From contig DASTMK010000556.1 of NCBI GenBank assembly GCA_035714225.1, forward strand, positions 1-10,243: a DNA stretch of 10,243 bases, read 5' to 3'. The stretch is from CAADGY01 sp035714225. Lineage in GTDB: Bacteria; Acidobacteriota; Terriglobia; Bryobacterales; Bryobacteraceae. The position numbers and the translations under genes are program-made. Shown here one piece after another: positions 1-7,104 of this stretch (positions within the stretch are counted from its first letter, which is position 1; each line of letters opens with the position of its first letter). The notes under the pieces were generated by a model. That model ran no database searches and was not told the origin of the DNA. It saw only the letters and a program-made list of their open reading frames with translations.

Positions 1-1
1 C

Positions 2-295
2 GCCACCATCGTGCACGCGCTGAAGCCGCGGGTGGCCGTTATGAACAATGGCGCGAAGAAGGGCGGAAGCCCCGAAACCTGGGACGTCGTCCGCAAGTCC
101 CCTGGACTGGAAGACCTCTGGCAGCTCCACTTCGCCATCGCCGGCGGGGAGGCGCATAATTCGCCCCAGTCGTTCCTCGCCAATCTCCACGAACGCTGCG
201 AAGGCAACTGGATCAGACTGTCCGCGCAACCGGACGGCAGCTTTACGGTCTTCAATTCGCGGAATCGCTATCAGAAAACGTATCCGGCGCGGTGA
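2..295 (+). CDS. MBL-fold-type metallo-hydrolase, C-terminal fragment (5' end outside window)
   Basis: The frame is open from the left edge and ends at TGA 293-295, giving about 97 residues of C-terminus. A GTG at 11 is internal and should not be taken as the start. The text VHALKPRVAVMNNGAKKGG, then SPGLEDLWQLHF, then a short tail with KLSA-like and FTV..SRN segments resembles the C-terminal part of acidobacterial proteins annotated as MBL-fold or ComEC-like metallo-hydrolases. In those, the metal-binding HxHxDH motifs lie far upstream. None of the metal ligands is inside this window, so the family call rests on recognition of the tail only. It lies 77 bp upstream of the permease pair on the same strand. 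I cannot say whether it is exported or what it cleaves. Confidence 0.6.
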   Translation, partial: ATIVHALKPRVAVMNNGAKKGGSPETWDVVRKSPGLEDLWQLHFAIAGGEAHNSPQSFLANLHERCEGNWIRLSAQPDGSFTVFNSRNRYQKTYPAR

Positions 296-343
296 CACAC
301 CCGTTCCAGGGAACTTCCGCCGCTTTCCGCTCGTAAATCGTCT

Positions 344-368
344 TGAAGTCCCAGTCGCGCGGACTTCA
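344..368. promoter_or_regulatory. Inverted repeat directly upstream of the first permease start
   Basis: TGAAGTCC (344-351) and GGACTTCA (361-368) are perfect 8-bp reverse complements separated by 9 bases. The right arm ends 4 bases before the ATG at 373 and contains the only GGA that could act as a ribosome binding site. It could be an RNA hairpin masking translation initiation or a repressor operator. No T-run follows, so it is not a canonical intrinsic terminator for the upstream gene. Confidence 0.5.
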
Positions 369-372
369 CTTT

Positions 373-1623
373 ATGATCGGGCTCATCCACCAGACATTCC
401 TCAACATGTGGCGTCACAAGCTGCGAAGTTTCCTCACCATGTTCGGCATCGCCTGGGGAATCTGCTCGCTGGTGTTGATGCTGGCGCTCTGCGACGGTTT
501 CCGCCAGGGACAGCGCAAGAACATGTCCCAGATTGGCGACAACCTGGTCTTTCTTTACAGCGGACGCACGGAACGTCAGGCCGGCGGCGAGCGCGCCGGA
601 AGGCGAATCTGGCTGACGGAACAGGGGGTAGAGGCCGTACGGGCCAATTGTCCGCTGGTTGAGACGGCCGCGCCGGAGATCAAGCGTTACGATACGCCGG
701 TAGCCAGCAGCTACAATTCGGGCCGTTTTCTGGTGCTCGGGGTCTCGCCCGAATATCTGAAGCTACGCAATCTTCCGGTCGAGACCGGACGCCCCGTGCA
801 GGCACGCGACGTCGAAGAGATTCGCCGCGTCTGTGTGCTCGGCGCTTCCGTCCGGAAGCAGTTGTTCGAAGAGCGCCTGCCGCTCGGAGGCGAGATCCGC
901 ATCAACGGCTATCCCTACACGGTCATCGGAGCTATGAGCGAGAAGATGCAGAACAGCTCTTATGACGGTTGGGACAACGATAAGATCCTGATCCCGATAA
1001 CGAGCCTGCGGCGCGACTGTCCTCCGGAGCGCGCCACGTACCGCCCGGACCGCGTGGATTCCATCCTGTACCGGCCGTTGTCGGTGAAAGAATGGAGAGC
1101 CACACAGGTACAGGTGCGCCGTGCGCTAGCCGCCGTCTATGATTTCGATCCGCTCGATGAAAGCGCCGTGCCGGTGAACGACTCCGTAGAAGGAGCCGAG
1201 CTGTTCGACCGTGTATTCGATTCCGGCGAGATGTTCCTGGCGGTGATTGCGCTGATCACGCTATCGCTCGGCGGCGTGAGTGTGATGAACACGATGATGA
1301 TGGCCGTTGCCGAGCGGACCGGCGAGATCGGCCTGAAGAAGGCGCTCGGCGCGACCCGTCATCGCATTCTCCTCGATTTCTTCCTCGAGGGGGTCTTCCT
1401 GGCGCTGCTCAGTGGAGCGGTTGGCATTGGAGCGGTCTGGACGCTGGCGGGCGTCGTCAACTCATTGCCGATGCCGGCGATGTTTTCCGGACTGCTGATC
1501 GATATGAAGAGTGCTTTGCTGGCGCTGGCCGCGCTCGGTACGGTGGCCATCTGCTCCGCCGTTCCTCCGGCGTGGCGCGCCGCGGGACTTACTCCGGTCG
1601 AAGCGTTGCGGGAGGAGAGATAA
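373..1623 (+). CDS. MacB/FtsX-type ABC transporter permease (first of a tandem pair)
   Basis: A 416-residue inner-membrane permease of the MacB family. One membrane helix (about 20-40) is followed by a large periplasmic domain (about 45-285) and three C-terminal helices (about 287-310, 338-362 and 380-400). The cytoplasmic loop after the second helix carries ERTGEIGLKKALGAT, the typical coupling segment that contacts the ATPase, and the C-terminus TPVEALREE is also typical. The frame can be extended to a TTG at 343. ATG 373 is preferred because it puts the first helix at the same distance from the N-terminus as in the next gene. The stop is 1 bp before the next start. The periplasmic domain carries QAGGERAGRRIWL, shared in form with the partner. 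These permeases act with a separate ATPase in export or mechanotransmission; the substrate is unknown. Confidence 0.9.
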   Translation: MIGLIHQTFLNMWRHKLRSFLTMFGIAWGICSLVLMLALCDGFRQGQRKNMSQIGDNLVFLYSGRTERQAGGERAGRRIWLTEQGVEAVRANCPLVETAAPEIKRYDTPVASSYNSGRFLVLGVSPEYLKLRNLPVETGRPVQARDVEEIRRVCVLGASVRKQLFEERLPLGGEIRINGYPYTVIGAMSEKMQNSSYDGWDNDKILIPITSLRRDCPPERATYRPDRVDSILYRPLSVKEWRATQVQVRRALAAVYDFDPLDESAVPVNDSVEGAELFDRVFDSGEMFLAVIALITLSLGGVSVMNTMMMAVAERTGEIGLKKALGATRHRILLDFFLEGVFLALLSGAVGIGAVWTLAGVVNSLPMPAMFSGLLIDMKSALLALAALGTVAICSAVPPAWRAAGLTPVEALREER

Positions 1624-1624
1624 C

Positions 1625-2884
1625 ATGACCGCGCGGATTGTGCTGAAAGAAGCCTTCGCATCGCTCCGGCATTACCGGCGGCGCACGACTGTAACCGTGC
1701 TCAGCCTTGCCTGGGGTGTCGCTTCCTTCGTCATGTTGATGTCCTACGGGGACGGCTTCGATGAAGCAATACGGCGTGCGTTCCTGGCGGTGGGTCAGGA
1801 CCTGATCATTATGAGCGGCGGCCAAACCAGCAAACAAGCGGGCGGATTGCGTTCGGGACGCCGCATCCGGCTCGAACTCGATGACGTCAAAGCGATTCGC
1901 GAGAGCGCTCCCGCAGTGTTGACGCTCTCACCAGAAATCTTCGGACGAAACATGAACGTAGTCCGCGGGCCGCGCGAGAAGCAGTATTTCGGCAGGGCCG
2001 TCTGGCCGGAATACGGGCGTATTCGGAATGTGAATCTGGTGGCAGGAAGATGGATCAACGCAGAAGATAACTTGAACCGCAACCGCGTCGTGGTACTGGG
2101 ATCGACCGTGGCTAAGGAATTATTCAGCGGCATCCCGCCGGTAAACGAAGAGGTGACAGTGAACGGGCTTCGCTTCACGGTCGTCGGCGTGATGGATTCC
2201 AAAGTCCAGCTTGCGAATTATAACCGCCGCGACAACATGTGCTTCTTTCTTCCTTATGAAACGATGTCGCTGTTCGCGGACGTACGCTACCCGCACTTGA
2301 TCCTCTGGATGCCCGTTTCGGGCATGGCCCGGCAGACTTCGATCGACCAGGTACGGACAATTATGGCGACGCTGCACCGCTTTCAGCCCGACGACAGCAA
2401 AGCAGTTGAGATCCTCGCCTTCAACCAGTTTTTGAGCATCATCGACGGCATGTCGCTCGCGGTGAAATTGTTGTTGGGTTTCGTCGGCGTATTGACGCTC
2501 AGCATCGGCGGTGTCGGGCTGGCCAATGTCATGCTGGCTTCCGTGATCGAACGTACGCGTGAGATCGGTGTTTTAAAAGCCCTGGGAGGACGGAAGAAGA
2601 CGATTCTTGGACAATTTCTGGCTGAGTCGCTAATGGTGATTTCGACCGGCGGTTTTCTGGGCGTCCTTATCGGAACGGCTGCCACGAAAGCGGTTGGGGC
2701 CATGCCTCTGTTCGAATCCATTTTCCAGGACGCAGCGGACAAAGGAAGCCTGCAACTGCATGTTTCCATGCCCGCGATTCTGATTTCGTTGGGCGTGCTG
2801 CTGGTTGTGGGTCTCATTGCGGGGATGATTCCCGCGATCAAAGCCGCGCGTCTCGACCCGATTGAAGCTTTGCGATACGAGTAA
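1625..2884 (+). CDS. MacB/FtsX-type ABC transporter permease (second of a tandem pair)
   Basis: A 419-residue paralogue of the preceding gene with the same layout: helix about 22-42, periplasmic MacB-like core domain, then helices about 280-302, 330-355 and 382-405. The coupling segment reads ERTREIGVLKALGG and the C-terminus DPIEALRYE. The ATG at 1625 has a strong ribosome binding site, GGAGGAG at 1611-1617, inside the last codons of the upstream gene, and only one base separates the genes. The pair is therefore translated together and probably forms a heterodimer. KQAGGLRSGRRIRL matches QAGGERAGRRIWL of the partner. No nucleotide-binding subunit lies on either side, so the ATPase must be encoded elsewhere. 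The transported molecule cannot be deduced. Confidence 0.9.
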   Translation: MTARIVLKEAFASLRHYRRRTTVTVLSLAWGVASFVMLMSYGDGFDEAIRRAFLAVGQDLIIMSGGQTSKQAGGLRSGRRIRLELDDVKAIRESAPAVLTLSPEIFGRNMNVVRGPREKQYFGRAVWPEYGRIRNVNLVAGRWINAEDNLNRNRVVVLGSTVAKELFSGIPPVNEEVTVNGLRFTVVGVMDSKVQLANYNRRDNMCFFLPYETMSLFADVRYPHLILWMPVSGMARQTSIDQVRTIMATLHRFQPDDSKAVEILAFNQFLSIIDGMSLAVKLLLGFVGVLTLSIGGVGLANVMLASVIERTREIGVLKALGGRKKTILGQFLAESLMVISTGGFLGVLIGTAATKAVGAMPLFESIFQDAADKGSLQLHVSMPAILISLGVLLVVGLIAGMIPAIKAARLDPIEALRYE

Positions 2885-2925
2885 GCCCACCCATCTACTA
2901 AGCTGGTATCTGCGCCCGCCGGCTT

Positions 2926-4524
2926 ATGAACGATTCTTCCCCATCAGGGGGTAAACCCGGTTCCGAACACACTACCGGCCGCTTTGCGCTTTTTGTCGCC
3001 GCGGGTATCCTTCTCAGCCGTGTGGTGGGGTTGGTGCGTCTCAGAGCCTTTGCTTATTACTTCGGCGTTCAGTCTGATGCGGCGGACGCCTTCAACGCCG
3101 GCTTTCGTATTCCCAATCTCCTGCAAAACCTGTTCGGAGAAGGCGTGCTTTCCGCCTCCTTCATTCCCGTGTATGCGTCGGCGCTGGCCCGGGGCGACGA
3201 AAAAGAAGCGGGCCGGCTTGCCGGCGCCATTGCGGCGATCCTCAGCCTGATCACCTCGGCCGTAGTCCTGGCCGGGATTTTTGCGGCGCCCGTTCTGGTC
3301 GATCTTATTGCCCCCGGGTTTCAGGGTGAGAAGCGGGAGCTGACGGTGCGGGTGGTTCAGATCCTGTTCCCGGGTGCGGGATTGCTGGTGCTGTCCGCAT
3401 GGTGCCTGGGCATTCTCAACAGCCACGGGCGCTTTTTTCTTTCCTACGCTGCTCCGGTGATCTGGAATGCGGCGATGATAGCCGCACTGGTTGGTTTTGG
3501 CGGGCGCGTCGATCAGCCGCGGCTGGCCATTGCGCTCGCCTGGGGATCGGTTGCCGGCAGCCTGTTGCAGTTCGCCGTACAGTTGCCCGTGGTGGTCCGG
3601 CTGGCGCGGCGTTTGCACCTGTCACTGGGGCGCGGGATGGCAAGCGTCCGGACCGTTCTGCGGAATTTCGTGCCGGTATTCTTCAGCCGGGGCGTTGTGC
3701 AGATCAGCGCCTATGTCGATGCGATGATCGCGAGCCTGTTGCCAACCGGTGCGATGACGGGCCTTGCCAACGCGCAGTTGCTATACACGCTGCCGGTCAG
3801 CCTGTTTGGCATGTCCGTATCGGCTGCGGAGCTTCCGGCCATGTCCAGCGCGCTGGGAACCGAAGAGGAGATTGCCGGTGCGCTGCGCCGGCGCTTGAAT
3901 TCAGGACTGCGGCGGATCGCATTCTTTGTCGTTCCTTCCGCTGTTGCGTTTGCGGCATTGGGAGACGTGATTTCGGCGGCGCTGCTTCAGACGGGACGAT
4001 TTACGTATGGCGACGCGGTCTACGTATGGGGCATTCTGGCCGGGTACTCCGTTGGGCTGCTGGCATCGACGTTAGGACGGCTGTACTCTTCGACTTATTA
4101 TGCTTTGCGCGATACCCGAACTCCGCTTCAGTTTGCGATCGTTCGCGTATCGATGGCGGGTGTGCTCGGGATTGCGTTCGCTACGCAATTGCCGGGCATG
4201 ATGGGCGTCGAAGAGCGCTGGGGAGTCGCCGGATTGACGCTCGCCTCGGCGATCGCGGGCTGGGTGGAATTCGCACTGCTGCGCCACCGCCTGAATCGCC
4301 GGATAGGGGAAACCGGGCTGCCCCTTGCCTTCAGCATTCGCGTCTGGGTTGCAGGGCTGCTGGCCGCGGCCGCCGGATGGGGTGTGAAGCTTGCTGTAGG
4401 CGCGGCTGGACCGCTAGTGGCGGCGGCGCTCATCCTGCCCGCGTTCGGCATCGTCTACTTCGGAATGACGTTCGCCTTGGGTATTCCGGAAGCGCGGGCG
4501 TGGTTCCGCCGCGTGCGCCGCTGA
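2926..4524 (+). CDS. murJ: Lipid II flippase MurJ (MviN), variant subgroup
   Basis: A 532-residue polytopic inner-membrane protein of the MOP superfamily that flips lipid II across the membrane for peptidoglycan synthesis. The length is normal for MurJ, with about 14 hydrophobic segments. The signature RIPNLLQNLFGEGVLSASF (61-79) is diagnostic. Aligned by eye to E. coli MurJ as recalled, R18, R24 and D39 are kept as R32, R38 and D54. R52 is Q67, and the D269-R270 pair corresponds to Q284-L285 in a stretch (VVQISAYVDAMIASLLPTG and on) that aligns without gaps. The protein reads NAQLLYTLPVSLFGMSVSA there, a pattern I associate with acidobacterial and related homologues. The ATG at 2926 has no clear ribosome binding site. 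It follows the permease pair by 41 bp and precedes the cupin by 38 bp. Confidence 0.95.
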   Translation: MNDSSPSGGKPGSEHTTGRFALFVAAGILLSRVVGLVRLRAFAYYFGVQSDAADAFNAGFRIPNLLQNLFGEGVLSASFIPVYASALARGDEKEAGRLAGAIAAILSLITSAVVLAGIFAAPVLVDLIAPGFQGEKRELTVRVVQILFPGAGLLVLSAWCLGILNSHGRFFLSYAAPVIWNAAMIAALVGFGGRVDQPRLAIALAWGSVAGSLLQFAVQLPVVVRLARRLHLSLGRGMASVRTVLRNFVPVFFSRGVVQISAYVDAMIASLLPTGAMTGLANAQLLYTLPVSLFGMSVSAAELPAMSSALGTEEEIAGALRRRLNSGLRRIAFFVVPSAVAFAALGDVISAALLQTGRFTYGDAVYVWGILAGYSVGLLASTLGRLYSSTYYALRDTRTPLQFAIVRVSMAGVLGIAFATQLPGMMGVEERWGVAGLTLASAIAGWVEFALLRHRLNRRIGETGLPLAFSIRVWVAGLLAAAAGWGVKLAVGAAGPLVAAALILPAFGIVYFGMTFALGIPEARAWFRRVRR

Positions 4525-4541
4525 GATCGCGGCAAACGTCC

Positions 4542-4547
4542 TAAAAT
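4542..4547 (+). promoter_or_regulatory. Possible -10 element before the cupin gene
   Basis: TAAAAT lies 15 bases before the ATG at 4563. No convincing -35 hexamer is seen at 16-18 bases upstream, where the murJ stop region lies. It may be a weak internal promoter or chance. Confidence 0.25.
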
Positions 4548-4562
4548 CAGGCAAGGGGGCAT

Positions 4563-5069
4563 ATGTTGACTACCAGCGTCCTGAAGAAAGGAACGCGCCT
4601 CATTCTCGATGTACTGGGGCCAACCATCGAGTTTCTGACCTCACCGGAGGAAGCCGATGCTTGTTGCATGCTGATCGGGACCATCCCGCCGGGCGGTGTG
4701 ATCCCCCTCCACCACCACGCCGATTTTGAGGATTTTTACCAGCTCTCCGGGACTGTCCAGGTGATATCGGAACAAAACGGCACACTCGAATGGTTGGACG
4801 TAACGCCGGGCGACTTCGTCCGGGTGCCCGGCAACGCCAAACACGCGTTCCGGAATCTGTCGAACGAGCCGGTTGTGCAGTTGATTGTAACCACCCCCAG
4901 ATTGGGGAGATTCTTCCAGGAGCTCGGGAAGCCGTTTGTCCCCGGGGCGCCTCCACGAAAGCCGGCGCCCGATGTCCTCGAGCATTTCCTGCGAGTCTCC
5001 GCTGACTACGGCTACTGGAACGCGAGTCCGGAAGAAAATGCGGCGATCGGAATTTCTTTGCTTGGATGA
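4563..5069 (+). CDS. Single-domain cupin protein
   Basis: A 168-residue soluble protein with both classical cupin motifs. Motif 1 is GGVIPLHHHADFEDFYQLSG, with ligands H50, H52 and E56. Motif 2 is GDFVRVPGNAKHAFRN, with the fourth ligand H94 and conserved P89, G90 and N98. All four metal-binding residues are present, so it should bind a divalent metal and form one small beta-barrel. The C-terminal 50 residues after the barrel (GKPFVPGAPPRKPAPDV and on) look like a helical cap. The start ATG at 4563 has AAGGGG 4 bases upstream. It is the last plus-strand gene of the left block and converges on the VanZ-like gene with only 21 bp between stops. The reaction cannot be told from the fold: stress-related dioxygenase, isomerase or a pure binding role all fit. 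Confidence 0.85.
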   Translation: MLTTSVLKKGTRLILDVLGPTIEFLTSPEEADACCMLIGTIPPGGVIPLHHHADFEDFYQLSGTVQVISEQNGTLEWLDVTPGDFVRVPGNAKHAFRNLSNEPVVQLIVTTPRLGRFFQELGKPFVPGAPPRKPAPDVLEHFLRVSADYGYWNASPEENAAIGISLLG

Positions 5070-5090
5070 CGGCGTGCGCGGCAGTGCGGA

Positions 5091-5462
5091 CTACACAGCC
5101 ATTCGCGCCCGGAACGGCAAAGCCACGACTAACCCCGCCACAAGGCCAACGGCATTCGCAATCATGTCATGCAGATCGAACATGCGGTCGCTGAAGTAGC
5201 TCTGGCCGAATTCGAGAAGCACTCCGAGGGAGAGCAGGCCCAGAATCAGTCCAGCCAGCATCCAGCGGTTCTCATGGAGAGCCGGCAGAAACGACAGTAC
5301 CGCATAAGCGGCCGAGTGCAGCAGTTTGTCACTCAGGTGGAGAAGATCGATCATCTCGATAGGCGGCGACGAGGAGGGCAGTAGCGATCCCACGACGACC
5401 CCCGACACTGCCAGGAACCACAGCACACGCAAACTTCGTCTCGAGAGTCGTTTTTTGTACAT
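5091..5462 (-). CDS. VanZ-like small membrane protein
   Basis: A 123-residue protein with a basic N-terminus (MYKKRLSRRSLR) and about four hydrophobic helices. VanZ-family motifs are visible: LSDKLLHSAAYAVLSF, GVLLEFGQSYF and DLHDMIANAVGLVAG. The conserved Asp, Lys, His and Glu sit at the expected membrane-border places. The family is named for the teicoplanin-resistance accessory protein, but most members, including short chromosomal ones like this, have no known function; a link to resistance is not implied. It follows nnrS by 21 bp on the same strand and probably shares its transcript. The ATG at 5462 has only a weak ribosome binding site. Confidence 0.85.
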   Translation of the reverse strand: MYKKRLSRRSLRVLWFLAVSGVVVGSLLPSSSPPIEMIDLLHLSDKLLHSAAYAVLSFLPALHENRWMLAGLILGLLSLGVLLEFGQSYFSDRMFDLHDMIANAVGLVAGLVVALPFRARMAV

Positions 5463-5483
5463 TGCCCAGCAACGATTCTAGCG

Positions 5484-6821
5484 TTAGCCGCCGGCGGTTT
5501 GCTGCCGTAGCTGTCCCGCGGGTTGTTTCAACGTCAGAAGCAGGTTGGCCGCGAATGCTGTCACCGCAACCATCTCGATGACGGCGGAGAGCGGCAGCAG
5601 CGGCCAGAGCCAAGGCAGGTGTCCTTCGTATGCACCGATCTCGGAGCCGACTCGCAAGACGCACCCGGCGTTTAATAACGCCAGGGCGGTGAACATGAGA
5701 GCCGGGCTGAAGAGGTTGCGCATTCCGCAGAAGCCCGGCAGAACACGCTGCCCGATGGCGAAGACCATTGTCGAAATATAGCCGACGGTCAGTGCATGCC
5801 GCGAGGCTCCCCAAATGCCCCCGGACGTGTCCCAGACAGGCGCGGCCAACGAGATCACGGCTGACAGCAGCAGCCAGACATAAGCGATACGCACGAAAGT
5901 TGGGAAGCTCCGGTGCACTCCAGCAAGATTCGCGGGACCGGTAGCGGGAGCAAACACGGCCAGCGCGACAGCGGCCGCGACTGCCCCGAGCAAAAACAAT
6001 CCCGCGGCGGCAATCCACTCTCCGGCGAGCGCGCCGAAAACGGCAGCGGTGTTGATGGCCAGTGCGGCCAACAGCAAGGCGCCATTGGCCTGACGGAGGC
6101 CGAGAAAGCCGGGCAGCCAGCGCGCGCTGAAACCCCAGATGTTCACTACCGGGAACGCCCACGTAAACAGCACCAGCAAGCGCTGATTCGGAACGTGCGC
6201 TATCGCCGGACCGCTGCCGTCGATCGCGCTTTGAATGGCAAACGCCAGGTTTGCCAGTAAGCTCACCAGGAAACCGATGGTGCCCGCGAACACGACGATC
6301 ATCCAGACGTGGGATTGCGGGCGGTCTTCGGTGCGGATTTTTGGGCGGCGATGACGCCGGACGGTCAGGAAGAAGATCAGAAACCCGGATAATTCCAGCA
6401 GGGCCGATGCCGGCAGCATCCATCGCCACTGCCACGGCCACAGGTTTGTGCTCCAGCACAGGAAAACACCGGCGGTCCAACAGGCCCAACTGGCCCATGC
6501 GCGGCGGGCCGCAAAGCCGGCTGGTCCGCCCATCTTCGAAAGCGAGTGGAAACCGATTCCCAGAATGAAAGAGCCGATCCAGCCGAAAATCTGGGCATGT
6601 CCGTGAGCTTGCAGCCAGGCCGGATCAAGGCCGGCGGCGCCCTGCGCGTCCGTGATGACGATAAGATTCCAGGCGCCAAGGAACGTCCCCGGCAACAGCA
6701 GGAAGAAGAGTCCGCCTGCAATCCAGGCGATTGCGCGCTGGAGCGCCGATTCGTGATTCCTGATCGATTGCGCATCGAGCGTCAGCGCACACCTCCGCGT
6801 AGGAATCAGGATAGCGGGCAT
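5484..6821 (-). CDS. nnrS: NnrS family haem/copper membrane protein
   Basis: A 445-residue, roughly 12-helix inner-membrane protein. NnrS proteins are linked to nitric-oxide metabolism and protect against nitrosative stress in some proteobacteria. The family's conserved histidines are seen in QAHGHAQIFGWIGSFILG (H73, H75), H92, and SRHALTVGYISTMVFAIG (H342). RWLPGFLGL (from R234) and RVLPGFCGM (from R359) repeat the same pattern, suggesting two related halves. The start is uncertain. TTG 6842 and ATG 6821 are in frame but neither has a ribosome binding site. GGAGG at 6792-6796 lies 6 bases before an in-frame CTG at 6785, which would give a 433-residue protein and place the GTGA/TCAC sites in a normal upstream position. 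No denitrification gene is in the window. Confidence 0.82.
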   Translation of the reverse strand: MPAILIPTRRCALTLDAQSIRNHESALQRAIAWIAGGLFFLLLPGTFLGAWNLIVITDAQGAAGLDPAWLQAHGHAQIFGWIGSFILGIGFHSLSKMGGPAGFAARRAWASWACWTAGVFLCWSTNLWPWQWRWMLPASALLELSGFLIFFLTVRRHRRPKIRTEDRPQSHVWMIVVFAGTIGFLVSLLANLAFAIQSAIDGSGPAIAHVPNQRLLVLFTWAFPVVNIWGFSARWLPGFLGLRQANGALLLAALAINTAAVFGALAGEWIAAAGLFLLGAVAAAVALAVFAPATGPANLAGVHRSFPTFVRIAYVWLLLSAVISLAAPVWDTSGGIWGASRHALTVGYISTMVFAIGQRVLPGFCGMRNLFSPALMFTALALLNAGCVLRVGSEIGAYEGHLPWLWPLLPLSAVIEMVAVTAFAANLLLTLKQPAGQLRQQTAGG

Positions 6822-6834
6822 ACCGGCGGGCCAC

Positions 6835-6871
6835 AGTGACAAGGATCACATCGGCACTTCACAAGCGTGAA
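6835..6871. promoter_or_regulatory. Cluster of GTGA/TCAC half-sites between divergent genes (CRP/FNR-type candidate)
   Basis: Within 37 bp there are four half-sites: GTGA 6836, TCAC 6846, TCAC 6859 and GTGA 6867. The first two form AGTGA-CAAGGA-TCACA (6835-6850), matching the CRP consensus TGTGA-N6-TCACA at 9 of 10 fixed bases. The last two form TTCAC-AAGC-GTGAA (6858-6871), a perfect 5-bp-arm palindrome. They sit between nnrS and the small membrane gene. Known nnrS genes are controlled by CRP/FNR-superfamily regulators such as NnrR, though with a TTGAT-N4-ATCAA type of box. Which protein binds here is inference. Confidence 0.5.
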
Positions 6872-6918
6872 CTTTTCCGGTGGTTTCCTCGTTATGTAGG
6901 GGTGGCGAGGAAGAACAA

Positions 6919-7104
6919 ATGATCAAATTCCTGCTCTTTTGTATCCTTTTTGTGCTGTGCTGGCCTGTCGCGCTGCTGGCGCTCTTTCTCTACCCGTTGG
7001 TTTGGATTTTGTTACTGCCGTTCCGGCTCATAGGAATCGCTGTTAGCGGGGTGTTCACGCTGCTGTGGGTCCTGCTCACTCTCCCGGTCAGGATCCTCCG
7101 CTGA
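6919..7104 (+). CDS. Small two-helix membrane protein, function unknown
   Basis: A 61-residue, extremely hydrophobic protein. The ATG at 6919 has a good ribosome binding site (GAGGAAG, 6907-6913, 5 bases away), which supports this start over an upstream in-frame one at 6880. Two membrane spans are likely, about 3-31 and 36-56, separated by a short FRLIG turn, with basic residues at the end (PVRILR). I do not recognise a named family; similar short hydrophobic proteins occur as hypotheticals in acidobacteria. It is transcribed away from nnrS out of the half-site cluster, and its last 93 bp lie antisense to the end of the cysteine-rich gene. Roles could include modulating a membrane partner; a small-toxin role cannot be excluded. 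Confidence 0.65.
   Translation: MIKFLLFCILFVLCWPVALLALFLYPLVWILLLPFRLIGIAVSGVFTLLWVLLTLPVRILR

Noticed and set aside
4072..4451. Minus-strand frames opposite the end of murJ
   Set aside because: No start signals or motifs; antisense shadows of the murJ codons.
3399..4544. A 381-codon open frame on the plus strand inside murJ
   Set aside because: It is a shifted frame of a GC-rich gene. The translation is rich in Arg, Gly and Cys with no membrane pattern, while the murJ frame is unmistakable.
5329..6498. A 389-codon minus-strand frame overlapping nnrS and the VanZ-like gene
   Set aside because: It is Arg/Ala-rich text with no motif, out of frame with two recognisable genes on the same strand.
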